Part shown: positions 1 to 10,627 of the stretch, in pieces
How the letters are laid out: every line of letters starts with the position of its first letter
Numbering within the stretch: the first letter of the stretch is position 1
Assembly (NCBI RefSeq): GCF_024448695.1
Contig: NZ_JAMOHY010000024.1
Location: forward strand, 1-48,930
DNA: 48,930 nucleotides
Direction: 5' to 3'
Source: Stutzerimonas stutzeri
Lineage (GTDB): Bacteria > Pseudomonadota > Gammaproteobacteria > Pseudomonadales > Pseudomonadaceae
Translations under genes and position numbers: made by a program
Notes under the pieces: generated by a model
What the model was told of the DNA's origin: nothing
The model's database searches: none
Seen by the model: only the letters and a program-made list of their open reading frames with translations

Positions 1-1
1 T

Positions 2-109
2 TACTGTTTGCTTTTCCTTGCGGTCTCATTCTACTTGCTGAAGAGAAATATCGGCCCTGGAGTAGGCCGATTGCTAGCTCTTTATTCGAATAATAGGGGG
101 CTTAATTAG
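2..109 (+). CDS. possible C-terminal end of a membrane protein (truncated by window edge)
   Basis: A frame open from the left window edge encodes about 35 residues and stops with TAG at 107-109. It begins with a hydrophobic stretch (CLLFLAVSFYLL) followed by a basic tail (KRNIGPGVG...), as in the last membrane helix and cytoplasmic tail of an inner-membrane protein. A second frame (1-93) is also open over the same bases, so the choice is weak. No family is recognisable from so short a piece. The rest of the gene lies to the left of the window. Bases 110-199 hold no recognisable feature. Confidence 0.2.
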   Translation, partial: YCLLFLAVSFYLLKRNIGPGVGRLLALYSNNRGLN

Positions 110-199
110 GCAAGATGCCAATGAACTGCTGCAAAGAGTGCACGGCAGTGTACCGCGCGAGTCGGTAGTGGGTTTGCGTGAAGGTGGCTCGGGCTTTTC

Positions 200-556
200 T
201 CAATCTCCGCGATATTCGCAGCCGCTTGTGCAGGTTTCATGAATACGAATGCGGGACAGTTCGGGTAGTAACGGCTTCAGTTCTTGCCAGATCCACTTTG
301 CGAGGTTCTCACTGGTCGGATTCTCCAGGCCGGGTAGATCGTTCAGGTAGTTATGATCAAGCCGCTCAAGAATTGGCTTGAAGATACTTTTGATTTCGCC
401 AAAATCGCGTATCCAGCCCGTGTGCGGGTCAACTTGTCCTTCGATGTAGAGTGCTACTCGGAATGAGTGGCCGTGAAGGCGTCCACATTTGTGTCCCGCA
501 GGTACGTGCGGTAAATGATGTGCCGATTCGAAGGTAAACTCTTTGAATATTTCCAC
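200..556 (-). CDS. queD: 6-carboxy-5,6,7,8-tetrahydropterin synthase QueD
   Basis: A 118-residue member of the 6-pyruvoyl-tetrahydropterin synthase family, full length for QueD. It converts 7,8-dihydroneopterin triphosphate to 6-carboxytetrahydropterin, the first committed step toward preQ0 and queuosine in tRNA. The signature is visible near the N-terminus: a histidine pair in ESAHHLP, then [10 protein letters not shown], which supplies the catalytic Cys and the zinc-binding His residues. A C-terminal [12 protein letters not shown] segment is also typical. The gene is transcribed leftward, divergent from the permease gene. No preQ1-type riboswitch was recognised in the 194-base gap upstream. 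Confidence 0.95.
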   Translation of the reverse strand: MEIFKEFTFESAHHLPHVPAGHKCGRLHGHSFRVALYIEGQVDPHTGWIRDFGEIKSIFKPILERLDHNYLNDLPGLENPTSENLAKWIWQELKPLLPELSRIRIHETCTSGCEYRGD

Positions 557-750
557 GTTGCTGGCTCACTTGCTTAGGCAGGCCTCAAGGCCGAAGGTAC
601 TCATTTTATCTTTTTTTCTACAATGCAGGTGCAGACTGGAGATAACGTTTGTGCTGCTAGTGACTCGTCCGTGTCCTTTGACTCTCTCGTCTTCGTAATG
701 CACAGTACGCAGCTTTTTAACAGTGCTGCCATGTGGCGAAAGGGGATGAT

Positions 751-2067
751 ATGAATGCTGTAGTTGCAGCCGTGGCGATCATGCTGGTTCTCAGCTTGTG
801 CAGAGTCCACGTGGTGGTGGCGTTGATTGCGGGCGCAATTGCGGGTGGACTCTTGGGAGGCCTAGGAATTGAAGGCAGTATGGAAGCTTTTAACAAAGGC
901 TTGGGTGGCGGTGCGACCGTTGCACTCTCGTACGCCCTGTTGGGTGCTTTTGCTGTTGCGATAGGGAAAAGTGGCTTGGCTCACGCGCTGGCAGACAAAA
1001 TTCTAACTTTGTTGGGAAAGCGAGAGGCTCAAGGTGTCGGCGCAATCAAATGGCTGCTGATTGCCTTGTTGCTTGCTGTGGCTATTTCCTCCCAAAACAT
1101 TTTACCGATACATATCGCATTCATTCCGTTGCTGGTTCCACCTCTGCTGTATGTTCTGAACAAGCTTCAGATCGACCGTCGGTTGATTGCCTGCGTCCTC
1201 GCTTTTGGTCTGATTACACCTTATATGTTTCTGCCGGTCGGATTTGGAAATATTTTCCTTAAGGAAATCCTGCTTGCCAATGTCGCCAAGAGTGGGGTAG
1301 ACGTGGCGGGGGTTGCAGTTACCCAAGCTATGCTGATTCCCGCGCTGGGAATGGTTGGTGGCCTACTGATTGCTGTGTTCAGTTATCGTAAGCCGCGTGC
1401 CTATGGGCTACAGAAAGTCGATGAGTCGGTGCAGGCTGGCATTCAATACAGTCCCTTGACTCTGGTCGTAGCCGGTGCGGCAATTGTGGCGGCTTTCGCT
1501 ATTCAATTGTGGCTTGATTCGATGATTATCGGAGCGCTGGCGGGTTTCGTGATTTTTTCGGTTTCCGGGGTGGTGCGTTGGCGCGAGGCTGACGACCTGT
1601 TTACCGAGGGCATGAAAATGATGGCGATGATAGGGTTTATCATGATCGCCGCTTCGGGTTTTGCTGAAGTAATGCGCGAAACTGGCCAGGTTAAGACGTT
1701 GGTTGATGCGTCGGCACAATGGATTGGTAACAGCAAGGCGGTAGGTGCGCTGTTGATGCTCCTGGTCGGCTTGATTGTCACCATGGGCATAGGCTCGTCC
1801 TTTTCGACAGTTCCGATCATCGCGGCGATTTTCGTGCCCCTCGGCCTGGAACTAGGCTTTAGTACTCTGGCAATCGTTAGTCTGGTTGGCACCGCCGGGG
1901 CATTGGGCGACGCCGGCTCGCCGGCGTCTGACTCGACACTGGGTCCGACGGCGGGATTGAACGTGGACGGCCAGCATAATCATATCTGGGATACGGTGGT
2001 GCCAACCTTTCTCCACTACAACTTGCCCTTGCTCGTATTCGGCTGGGTCGCAGCCATGGTGCTCTGA
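751..2067 (+). CDS. Na+/H+ antiporter-family (NhaC/YuiF-like) permease
   Basis: An inner-membrane protein of about 438 residues with a dozen or so hydrophobic segments. Glycine-rich re-entrant-looking stretches occur near the N-terminus ([27 protein letters not shown]) and the C-terminus ([25 protein letters not shown]). This layout matches the Na_H_antiporter/NhaC-like permeases (COG2056, YuiF type). The substrate cannot be read from sequence; proton- or sodium-coupled exchange of an amino or organic acid is the family expectation. The frame opens at GTG 733, but ATG 751 is chosen because AAAGGGG at 739-745 sits five bases before it. A hairpin without a T-run follows the gene. Confidence 0.75.
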   Translation: MNAVVAAVAIMLVLSLCRVHVVVALIAGAIAGGLLGGLGIEGSMEAFNKGLGGGATVALSYALLGAFAVAIGKSGLAHALADKILTLLGKREAQGVGAIKWLLIALLLAVAISSQNILPIHIAFIPLLVPPLLYVLNKLQIDRRLIACVLAFGLITPYMFLPVGFGNIFLKEILLANVAKSGVDVAGVAVTQAMLIPALGMVGGLLIAVFSYRKPRAYGLQKVDESVQAGIQYSPLTLVVAGAAIVAAFAIQLWLDSMIIGALAGFVIFSVSGVVRWREADDLFTEGMKMMAMIGFIMIAASGFAEVMRETGQVKTLVDASAQWIGNSKAVGALLMLLVGLIVTMGIGSSFSTVPIIAAIFVPLGLELGFSTLAIVSLVGTAGALGDAGSPASDSTLGPTAGLNVDGQHNHIWDTVVPTFLHYNLPLLVFGWVAAMVL

Positions 2068-2097
2068 CCCTGTTGCTGCTCTAGTTTGTGTCGTTCT

Positions 2098-2143
2098 GTG
2101 AGATGCAGGGATGTTGCTTCATACGGCAACATCCGGCTCTCAC
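2098..2143 (+). terminator. interrupted hairpin after the permease gene
   Basis: A perfect 9-bp stem (GGATGTTGC 2109-2117 with GCAACATCC 2126-2134) is extended outside by GTGAGA 2098-2103 pairing with TCTCAC 2138-2143. There is no T-run, so it could be a weak terminator or an RNA-stabilising hairpin. It is the only structured element between the permease and the AI-2E-family gene. Confidence 0.35.
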
Positions 2144-2198
2144 CTGCACTCCTTCCTGCATTCGTTGACTAAAAGGTACAACTACCTCGACAGGATGC

Positions 2199-3251
2199 AT
2201 GATGATCAATTCGACGCTCGAACAGAAAGTATTTCTCGCTCTGTTGCTTGTCGTGTCGATAGCCTTCGGCTGGATACTGCTTCCCTTCTATGGAGCGGTG
2301 TTTTGGGCCGTCATCCTGGCAATCATCTTTGCACCGGTGCAGAGGCGCCTTTATAACCGCGTTGGTCATCGTCAAAATTTGGCGGCGCTGATCACATTGA
2401 GTATTTGTCTGCTTGTTGCCGTGCTGCCGGTGATCTTCATCACGGGGATGCTCGTGCAGGAAGGGTCGACGCTATATGAGCAGATAGAGAGCGGTGAACT
2501 TGATATTGGAAGCTTTGTAAGTGGAGTGAAAGATCTGTTGCCCCCTGCGCTACAGACGCAGCTGCAACGCTTCGGTTTTGATGATTGGGAGCAGATTCGG
2601 GAACGTCTTTCTTCCGGTGCACTGCAGGGCAGCCAGTTTCTGGCGACCAAGGCCTTCAGCTTTGGACAGGGAACCTTCCAGTTCGTCCTGAGCTTCTTTC
2701 TGATGCTCTATCTTCTCTTCTTTTTGATCAGGGACGGACGTGAACTGGTAATTCGCATCAGGCTCGCGATACCGCTGAGCGACACACAGAAGAGACGCTT
2801 GTTCAGCAAGTTCACCCGTGTCGTGCGTGCTACCGTGAAAGGCAATATTGTCGTGGCAGTGACTCAGGGTGCATTAGGCGGGATTATCTTTGCGATACTC
2901 GGGATCCCCAGTGCCGTGTTGTGGGGCGTCTTGATGTCCTTTCTTTCGTTACTGCCTGCGGTGGGCGCCGGCGTGATCTGGGTGCCCGTGGCGATCTACT
3001 TCCTGATGAAAGGCCTCATCATGCAGGGCGTGATTCTTACCCTGTACGGTGTACTGGTGATCGGTCTGGTCGACAATATCTTGCGGCCCATCCTGGTCGG
3101 AAAGGACACCAAAATGCCGGATTACGTCGTGCTGATTTCTACATTGGGTGGGTTGAGTCTGTTTGGGCTGAATGGATTCGTTATCGGGCCACTGATTGCA
3201 GCCTTGTTTATATCGTCATGGGGACTGTTCACTTCCCCTGAAACGGATTGA
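2199..3251 (+). CDS. AI-2E transporter / PerM family membrane protein
   Basis: A 350-residue polytopic inner-membrane protein of the AI-2E transporter (PerM/YdiK/TqsA) superfamily. It has two N-terminal helices, a further helix around residue 70, an amphipathic soluble stretch (residues about 90-150), and a C-terminal helix cluster. The family-typical segments GALGGIIFAILGIPSAVLWGV, SLLPAVGAGVIWVPVAIY and LVDNILRPILVG are all present; the last is the most diagnostic. Most family members have no proven substrate, so AI-2 export is not implied; some act as Na+(Li+)/H+ antiporters. ATG codons at 2199 and 2202 are both possible; AGGA at 2192-2195 fits 2202 slightly better. A strong terminator follows. 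Confidence 0.85.
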   Translation: MMINSTLEQKVFLALLLVVSIAFGWILLPFYGAVFWAVILAIIFAPVQRRLYNRVGHRQNLAALITLSICLLVAVLPVIFITGMLVQEGSTLYEQIESGELDIGSFVSGVKDLLPPALQTQLQRFGFDDWEQIRERLSSGALQGSQFLATKAFSFGQGTFQFVLSFFLMLYLLFFLIRDGRELVIRIRLAIPLSDTQKRRLFSKFTRVVRATVKGNIVVAVTQGALGGIIFAILGIPSAVLWGVLMSFLSLLPAVGAGVIWVPVAIYFLMKGLIMQGVILTLYGVLVIGLVDNILRPILVGKDTKMPDYVVLISTLGGLSLFGLNGFVIGPLIAALFISSWGLFTSPETD

Positions 3252-3274
3252 TCACACTAGAACCCTGAAAGCAG

Positions 3275-3300
3275 AAAGCCCCGGCATTTGCCGGGGCTTT
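3275..3300. terminator. bidirectional rho-independent terminator
   Basis: A perfect 12-bp stem (AAAGCCCCGGCA 3275-3286, two-base centre, TGCCGGGGCTTT 3289-3300) between convergent genes. The A- and T-rich stem ends let it serve both the AI-2E-family gene (+) and aceA (-). A second GC-rich hairpin, CCTGGCC-GCAA-GGCCAGG (3316-3333), lies between it and the aceA stop. Confidence 0.85.
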
Positions 3301-3346
3301 CGGGTCACCACCAGACCTGGCCGCAAGGCCAGGCCGTAAACCGTCC

Positions 3347-4942
3347 TTAGTGGAACTGGTTCATGGTGTTGTCTTTACCGCTCGCCTTCAGAGCAGCTTC
3401 GCCAGCGAAGTACTCCTTATGGTTGTCGCCGATGTCGGAGCCAGCCATGTTCTGGTGCTTGACGCAGGCGATACCCTGACGCAGTTCCTGACGCTGAACG
3501 CCCTTCACGTAGGCCAGCATGCCCTGGTCGGCGAAGTAGCCCTTGGCCAGGTTGTCGGTGGACAGCGCGGCAGTGTGGTAGGTCGGCAGGGTGATCAGGT
3601 GGTGGAAGATGCCGGCGTGGGCCGAACCGTCGCGCTGGAAGGTGCGAATCTTCTCGTCGGCGATCTGGGCCAGTTCGGTCTCGTCGTACTCGACGCTCAT
3701 CAGCTTGGCGCGGTCGTAGGCGGAAACGTCCTTGCCTTCGGCAACCATGGCGTCGAACACCTGCTGACGGAAGTTCAGCGTCCAGTTGAAGGACGGGCTG
3801 TTGTTGTAGACCAGCTTGGCGTCGGGGATGGTTTTGCGAATTTCGTTGACCATGGCAGCGATCTGGCCAACGTGTGGCTTCTCGGTTTCGATCCATAGCA
3901 GGTCGGCACCGTTCTGCAACGAAGTGATGCAGTCCAGTACGCAGCGCGCTTCACCGGTGCCAGCACGGAACTGGAACAGGTTGGATGGCAGACGCTTGGG
4001 ACGCAGCAGCTTGCCTTCGCGCTTGATCACGACATCGCCGTTGCCCAGTTCGGCTTCGGTGATTTCTTCGCAGTCCAGGAAGGAGTTGTACAGGTCGCCC
4101 AGGTCGCCCGGCTCTTTGGTCACGGCGATCTGCTTGGTCAGGCCGGCACCCAGGGAGTCGGTACGTGCAACGATCACGCCGTTGTCGATGCCCAGCTCGA
4201 GGAAGGCGTAGCGAACGGCAGCAATCTTGGCGAGGAAGTCGGCGTGAGGAACGGTCACTTTACCGTCCTGGTGGCCGCACTGCTTCTCGTCGGAAACCTG
4301 GTTCTCGATCTGGATGCAGCAAGCGCCTGCTTCGATCATGCGCTTGGCCAGCAGGTAGGTGGCTTCCGGGTTGCCGAAACCGGCGTCGATGTCGGCGATG
4401 ATCGGTACGATGTGGGTCTCGTAGTTGTCGATCTGGTTCTGGATTTCAGCCGCCTTGGCGTTGTCGCCAGCTTCGCGAGCGGCATCCAGGGCAGTGAACA
4501 GCAGGTCCAGTTCGCGGCTGTCAGCCTGACGCAGGAAGGTGTACAGCTCTTCGATCAGGTCGGAGACGGCTGTCTTCTCGTGCATCGACTGGTCCGGAAG
4601 CGGGCCGAAGTCGGAACGCAGGGCTGCAACCATCCAGCCGGACAGGTAGAGGTAACGCTTGTTGGTGGTCTTCAGGTGCTTCTTGATGGAGATCAGCTTC
4701 TGCTGGCCGATGAAACCGTGCCAGCAACCCAGCGACTGGGTGTAAACGGACGAGTCAGCATCGTACTCGGCCATGTCCTTGCGCATGATGTCGGCGGTGT
4801 ACTGAGCAATTTCAAGGCCAGTTTTGAAGCGGTTCTGAGCACGCATGCGAGCGACGGACTCAGGGTTGATAGCGCTCCAGCTGCTTCCAGCTACTTCTTT
4901 CAGAGCGGCAACTGCCTTGATGTCGTTTTGATAAGCGGACAT
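3347..4942 (-). CDS. aceA: isocitrate lyase
   Basis: Cleaves isocitrate to succinate and glyoxylate, opening the glyoxylate shunt for growth on acetate and fatty acids. The 531-residue length is that of the larger Pseudomonas-type enzyme. The active-site loop reads KQCGH at residues 220-224, with the nucleophile-supporting Cys at about 222. The metal-binding DIDAGFGN lies just before it, at about 185-192. The frame continues 13 codons upstream, but ATG 4942 is chosen: it is preceded by GAAGGA, and MSAYQNDIKAV matches the family N-terminus as I recall it. The gene is monocistronic between a terminator and a long leader with a promoter candidate. Confidence 0.97.
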   Translation of the reverse strand: MSAYQNDIKAVAALKEVAGSSWSAINPESVARMRAQNRFKTGLEIAQYTADIMRKDMAEYDADSSVYTQSLGCWHGFIGQQKLISIKKHLKTTNKRYLYLSGWMVAALRSDFGPLPDQSMHEKTAVSDLIEELYTFLRQADSRELDLLFTALDAAREAGDNAKAAEIQNQIDNYETHIVPIIADIDAGFGNPEATYLLAKRMIEAGACCIQIENQVSDEKQCGHQDGKVTVPHADFLAKIAAVRYAFLELGIDNGVIVARTDSLGAGLTKQIAVTKEPGDLGDLYNSFLDCEEITEAELGNGDVVIKREGKLLRPKRLPSNLFQFRAGTGEARCVLDCITSLQNGADLLWIETEKPHVGQIAAMVNEIRKTIPDAKLVYNNSPSFNWTLNFRQQVFDAMVAEGKDVSAYDRAKLMSVEYDETELAQIADEKIRTFQRDGSAHAGIFHHLITLPTYHTAALSTDNLAKGYFADQGMLAYVKGVQRQELRQGIACVKHQNMAGSDIGDNHKEYFAGEAALKASGKDNTMNQFH

Positions 4943-5349
4943 GGTCAATCCTTCAAAAGAAATTCGTGTTTGGTTGAGCACCGACTTTTCCCACCGAAAC
5001 CTGCGTGCTTACGCTGATCATGCGAGGCAACACGCGGCAGAGTGTCGAAATACCGACCGAAGCGAGGATTGAACCAAGAGGAGGGGTGTGCAGTTACGCT
5101 CATCAGAAAAGGCGTGCAACCGTGGAATGATCGTGGCATTCCGATACGCAGCGGTGGTGGTCGTTGCGTCTAGAGGCTGACATCTTCGAGCTGATGCGTT
5201 CATTGCTTCCCCGTCCCTCGGGACGACTCGTTCCAGTCGCAACCTCGTCAGTCCGCCTTGTGGGCAGTACAGTCACGGATCGTCTCTGCTGGTTGGCTGA
5301 GTCTGATCCGGAAGCCCTTGCGAGGCCTCTGGTTAGCGGGAGCGGGGCA

Positions 5350-5378
5350 ATGATGCTCTGTCGAAGTGTGTTCGTCAA
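5350..5378 (-). promoter_or_regulatory. sigma70-like promoter candidate for aceA
   Basis: On the minus strand, TTGACG (5373-5378) is followed after 17 bases by CATCAT (5350-5355): five of six matches to the -35 consensus and four of six to the -10. It points toward aceA, about 400 bases upstream of the start codon. The outer arm of the adjacent dyad overlaps the -35 box, the expected geometry for a regulated promoter. Confidence 0.4.
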
Positions 5379-5419
5379 ATCTTTTGTAGTGCTTTTTTTA
5401 CGGCACTACATTTTTTGAC
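5373..5419. promoter_or_regulatory. extended dyad upstream of aceA (operator candidate)
   Basis: TGTAGTGC (5385-5392) and GCACTACA (5403-5410) form a perfect 8-bp inverted repeat around a T-rich 10-base centre. Outer arms CGTCAAA (5373-5379) and TTTGACG extend it imperfectly. The half-sites TGTAGT/ACTACA resemble the motif I recall for the RccR regulator of pyruvate and glyoxylate-shunt genes, but the spacing is wider than the one I remember. On the plus strand the inner stem is followed by TTTTTT, so it could also act as a terminator in that direction. Confidence 0.45.
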
Positions 5420-5446
5420 GATTGACAGCTAGCTGACTTGTCCAGG

Positions 5447-6253
5447 CTATTCCAGTCGATCTACTTTCAGTCGTAGAGAAAGATCCTGATGTCCTTGTGT
5501 TGAATAACGACGCAAGATTCCGCTCTGGTTGGAGTTTGCGCTTTCGTCGATTCCACCGACTGAAATCCACTCACCGAGGCGACCGCTGACACGGGTATCG
5601 GTTTCCTGGATATCGATGACATCTGCTCTGGAAGTGCTCATTCGATCCTGCTGGCTGCTGATGGTGATCTGCACGAGATCCCCGTGAACCGTTGCTGTGG
5701 CGTAAAAGCCTCGAGTGACGTTGCGATACTGGGTCTGCTGGTAGAAACGACCGTACTCGTCGGTGGCGTTGGTGGTGAGAGGCACGCTTTGTCCGACCTG
5801 TATGAGGGCAGGGTAGCCCTCGGTTGTCTGCACCTGCTGAATGCCATTGCCTTGGCTGTTGGTGTTGCGGCGAATGATGCGAACCTGATCGCGACCTCCT
5901 GTTTCACCACGCCCCGTGCGAACTTCGGTGTCGCCGATGATAACGGAGCCATCGATACGGTAGCCGCTATCTGTGCTCGCCGCCGAATCCTGTGTGTCCA
6001 CACTGATGAGCAGGCGCTTGGGCTCGCTGTCCAGCTGCGACAGGACCTCCCGCAGCTCGGTGATCACCGCGGTCGGCGCATTGACGATCAGCTGATTGCC
6101 GTATGCGTTTACCTTGCCCTGATCGCCGACTACCGACTGTGCGATGGGCAGCATGTCCTGAGCCATGCGGAAATTGAGTGGAATCACTTCGGTCGCGGCG
6201 TGGAGGCTCATGCTGACCAAAAGCGATGCGAGAGCAAGAAGGCGACAAGTCAT
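5447..6253 (-). CDS. exported secretin N-domain-like protein, function unknown
   Basis: A 268-residue protein with a clear signal peptide (hydrophobic residues 4-18, cleavage likely after SLHA), so periplasmic or outer-membrane associated. Residues about 20-95 (EVIPLNFRMAQDMLPIAQ..., then VNAYGNQLIVNAPTAVITELREVLSQLD) have the beta-alpha-beta pattern of the secretin N1/NolW-like domain that lines secretin rings. The outer-membrane beta-barrel region of a true secretin is absent. The C-terminal half is polar and beta-rich. The start overlaps the stop of the upstream gene by four bases, so the two are translationally coupled. It is the last gene of the roxA-GNAT-DUF7931 operon. The partner ring is unknown. 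Confidence 0.6.
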   Translation of the reverse strand: MTCRLLALASLLVSMSLHAATEVIPLNFRMAQDMLPIAQSVVGDQGKVNAYGNQLIVNAPTAVITELREVLSQLDSEPKRLLISVDTQDSAASTDSGYRIDGSVIIGDTEVRTGRGETGGRDQVRIIRRNTNSQGNGIQQVQTTEGYPALIQVGQSVPLTTNATDEYGRFYQQTQYRNVTRGFYATATVHGDLVQITISSQQDRMSTSRADVIDIQETDTRVSGRLGEWISVGGIDESANSNQSGILRRYSTQGHQDLSLRLKVDRLE

Positions 6254-6864
6254 AGCAGAAAACCCCGCAGATCCGGATGGGACAGGCTGTACTCCCAGGC
6301 GGTATCGAATTGGCGCCGCAGGGCGCGAGCTCGGCCGGGATTCTGGTACAGCGCATAGCCTGCGACGCGCTCCGGCTCGGGACGTATCAGCAACCCGCGC
6401 TCATCAACGACCAGAAAGGCAGAGGTGTGCGCAGGATGGTCGGGATTGAGTGTGCGGATCTGCATGTTGCTGGTCAATCGGCGCGCCAGCGTCAGTAATC
6501 TGTGTCCCTGTCTGACAGCGGGAGTTGGATCTGCAAGCAGAATACGCAAGCGATTGCGTGGATGCGCCAGGAGAAAGCTTGCGCATGTCTGCACTATATC
6601 GCTCTGGTTGTAGAGCCAGGGCTCCAGGTCGGGGCTGTACAGACATATTGAACGCCGTGCTTGCGCCAACAGTGCCAGCGTATGCAGCTGTGCTTCTTGC
6701 AGTGACTCGAACGTCTGGAAAGTTCCGCTGCCATCTACTGCGGGGGCCTCGGGGCGTGTTTCCCGCTCTTGCTGTGGATTGTTGATGAGGTAACGCCCGG
6801 GTGACTTGAAGTCGATGGCCGCCAGTTCGGTTGCCATCGAGGGGAGCGAGTCATCCGTGCTCAT
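6250..6864 (-). CDS. DUF7931-type (phospholipase D-like fold) protein
   Basis: A 204-residue soluble protein. Residues about 55-140 (a helix, then RRSICLYSPDLEPWLYNQSDIVQTC, then RNRLRILLADPTPAVRQGHRLL) follow the pattern of one half of a phospholipase-D-like fold. The catalytic HxK(x4)D motif is not intact, so enzymatic activity is doubtful. It begins 7 bases after the acetyltransferase stop without an obvious Shine-Dalgarno and overlaps the next gene by four bases. That suggests coupling between an acetyltransferase, this domain and an exported secretin-like protein. The family name is from memory and moderately sure. Confidence 0.5.
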   Translation of the reverse strand: MSTDDSLPSMATELAAIDFKSPGRYLINNPQQERETRPEAPAVDGSGTFQTFESLQEAQLHTLALLAQARRSICLYSPDLEPWLYNQSDIVQTCASFLLAHPRNRLRILLADPTPAVRQGHRLLTLARRLTSNMQIRTLNPDHPAHTSAFLVVDERGLLIRPEPERVAGYALYQNPGRARALRRQFDTAWEYSLSHPDLRGFLL

Positions 6865-6871
6865 GCCGGGG

Positions 6872-7297
6872 TCAGCTGCTCTTTCGCAGCATGTCGACGT
6901 GGGGCAGGCCGGCTTCCAGAAATTCCTCGCTTACGACTTCGAAGCCGAGTCGCTCGTAGAATCTTGTAGCGTGAACCTGGGCGGTCAGTCTCTGTTCCCT
7001 GAGGCCGCGACGTTCGGCTTCGGCAATGACTGCACGCATCAGGGCATCGCCGATGTTCATGCCACGCCAATCGCGAAGCACTGAAACGCGACCGATTTGA
7101 CCATCGGTCAGCAGGCGTGCGGTGCCGATCGGGTAGCCATTTTCCAGTGCGAGGAAGTGGATGGCTTGTTCATCGTCACCGTCCCATTCGAGTTCAGGGG
7201 GGACCGACTGCTCGGCAATGAAAACGGCTTCCCTGATTCGGCGCAGGTCTGCATTGTCCTGTTGCCAGTCAGCGATTCGAACGGTTATTTCACTCAT
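6872..7297 (-). CDS. GNAT-family N-acetyltransferase
   Basis: A 141-residue single-domain GNAT protein. The N-terminal part reads RIADWQQDNADLRRIREAVFI, followed by EWDGDDEQAIHFLALENGYPIGTARLL. The acetyl-CoA-binding motif A follows (IGRVSVLRDWRGMNIGDALM, with the R/Q-x-x-G-x-G/A pattern), then the RFYERLGFEVVSEEF motif B. The acceptor cannot be predicted; ElaA/YiiD-like small acetyltransferases are the closest pattern. ATG 7297 is chosen over an upstream TTG because GGAG lies about 7 bases before it. It overlaps the stop of the roxA-like gene by 8 bases, so it is part of the same operon. Confidence 0.85.
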   Translation of the reverse strand: MSEITVRIADWQQDNADLRRIREAVFIAEQSVPPELEWDGDDEQAIHFLALENGYPIGTARLLTDGQIGRVSVLRDWRGMNIGDALMRAVIAEAERRGLREQRLTAQVHATRFYERLGFEVVSEEFLEAGLPHVDMLRKSS

Positions 7298-8456
7298 CAG
7301 CAAACTCCAGACTTCCCTGTTTTACCAGTTGCAGCACAAGATTACGCCCATCTTCATCGTTCAGCCATTGACCGAGATTTTCGCTGTGCAGTGCATCGGC
7401 GGAGCAGAGCAGCTTCAACAGTTCTTTCAGGTGGGCCGGAAGCAGACGACTCTGGCCGCTGGCAAACAGAAGAAGGCCAAGGTCAATTTCGCTCCAGGCC
7501 AGGCGGGCGCTTAGGTTGCGTACCAGTACGGCGCCCTCGGCCAGAGTATCGAATAACTGCTGCTCATCAATATCCGGACCCTGCACGCGTTCAGGGTAGC
7601 GGGGTTCGGTCATGAACTGGCCGAACCAGGTTAGCAGCAGGCGCTCGTCGCCCATATGTTCGTTGAGCATGGCTCGCAGGCGATTCAGTGCGTCGCTCTG
7701 GATCTGGTGAGGATCCTCGACGGGCAGCTGGTCTGCATCGCCGTAGCGTTCTTCGTCGGGCAGGAACTGCGCCAGAAAATCGGTGAAATGCGTCAGTACT
7801 TCCGCCGCGCTGGGCGCCCGGAAGCCTACCGAGTAAGTCATGCAGGCATCTTCGGCGGTGCCGAAATGGGCCAGGCGTGGTGGCAGGTAGAGCATGTCAC
7901 CGGGTTCCAGCACCCATTCATCGGTGCCCTGGAAGTTGGCGAGAATGCGCAGGTCCCCATGCTCAAGCAGCGGACTTTCGCTGTCACACATCTGACCGAT
8001 ACGCCAGCGACGCTGACCGTGGGCCTGTAGCAGGAAGACGTCATAGTTGTCGAAATGGGGACCAACACCACCGCCGGGTGCAGCGAAGCTGACCATCACG
8101 TCATCAATGCGCCAGTTAGGCAGAAAGCGAAAATGTTCGGTGAGTTCGGATACTTCCGGAACCAGCTGATCCACTGCCTGAACCAGCAGCGTCCAGTCTC
8201 GTTCGGGTAGGCTCTGGTAGGTGTCTTCCGTGAACGGACCGCGGCGAAGCTCCCAGGGGCTGTCACCATGCTCCAGGACCAGACGAGATTCCACCTCTTC
8301 TTCCAAGGATAGCCCTGCCAGTTCATCGGGCGAAATCGGGCTTTCGAAGGAGGGGATGGCTTGACGGATAAGCAGCGGTTTCTTTTGCCAGTAATCACGC
8401 AAAAATTCGCGCGCGCTGATACCGCCAAGGATTTGCAGGGGTATATCGGAAGTCAT
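7290..8456 (-). CDS. roxA: JmjC/cupin-fold ribosomal oxygenase (RoxA/YcfD-like)
   Basis: A 388-residue Fe(II)/2-oxoglutarate-dependent oxygenase of the bacterial ROX family. In E. coli YcfD hydroxylates an arginine of ribosomal protein L16. The iron ligands are visible: H134 and D136 in GPHFDNYD, and the distal H197 in LPPRLAHFGTA. The C-terminal part has the winged-helix/dimerisation look of the family. The start was set at ATG 8456 (MTSDIPLQILGG), preceded by AAGGT; the open frame continues 17 codons upstream into the purB terminator. It is the first gene of a four-gene leftward operon. The symbol is by homology. Confidence 0.85.
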   Translation of the reverse strand: MTSDIPLQILGGISAREFLRDYWQKKPLLIRQAIPSFESPISPDELAGLSLEEEVESRLVLEHGDSPWELRRGPFTEDTYQSLPERDWTLLVQAVDQLVPEVSELTEHFRFLPNWRIDDVMVSFAAPGGGVGPHFDNYDVFLLQAHGQRRWRIGQMCDSESPLLEHGDLRILANFQGTDEWVLEPGDMLYLPPRLAHFGTAEDACMTYSVGFRAPSAAEVLTHFTDFLAQFLPDEERYGDADQLPVEDPHQIQSDALNRLRAMLNEHMGDERLLLTWFGQFMTEPRYPERVQGPDIDEQQLFDTLAEGAVLVRNLSARLAWSEIDLGLLLFASGQSRLLPAHLKELLKLLCSADALHSENLGQWLNDEDGRNLVLQLVKQGSLEFADE

Positions 8457-8490
8457 GCCGGGTACCTTGCTCTGCGGAACAGAGCCGTAA

Positions 8491-8516
8491 TAAAAAACGC
8501 CCGGCACAGCCGGGCG
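8491..8516 (-). terminator. rho-independent terminator of purB
   Basis: Read leftward: stem CGCCCGGC (8509-8516 side) with GCCGGGCG (8498-8505 side), 3-base loop, followed by a T-run (A-run at 8492-8497 on the plus strand). It lies directly after the purB stop and before the roxA-like start. Confidence 0.85.
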
Positions 8517-8534
8517 TGCAAGAAGGGGTGTCGC

Positions 8535-10623
<2,089 letters not shown>

Positions 10624-10627
<4 letters not shown>

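Larger units (their letters stand above)
4943..5446. other. 504-base non-coding leader of aceA
   Basis: No convincing gene is present; the short open frames lack family features and good ribosome-binding sites. Its right end carries a promoter candidate reading toward aceA and a long dyad (separate entries). If that promoter is used, the aceA transcript has an untranslated leader of roughly 400 bases, which is long for a metabolic gene. I saw no strong hairpin series inside the leader. Confidence 0.6.

Noticed and set aside
178..381. 67-residue frame antisense to queD
   Set aside because: Entirely opposite the conserved C-terminal half of QueD and without family features.
5164..5418. 84-residue open frame in the aceA leader
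   Set aside because: No family features, and it covers the promoter and dyad. It would end inside the T-run of the dyad, so it is more likely chance.
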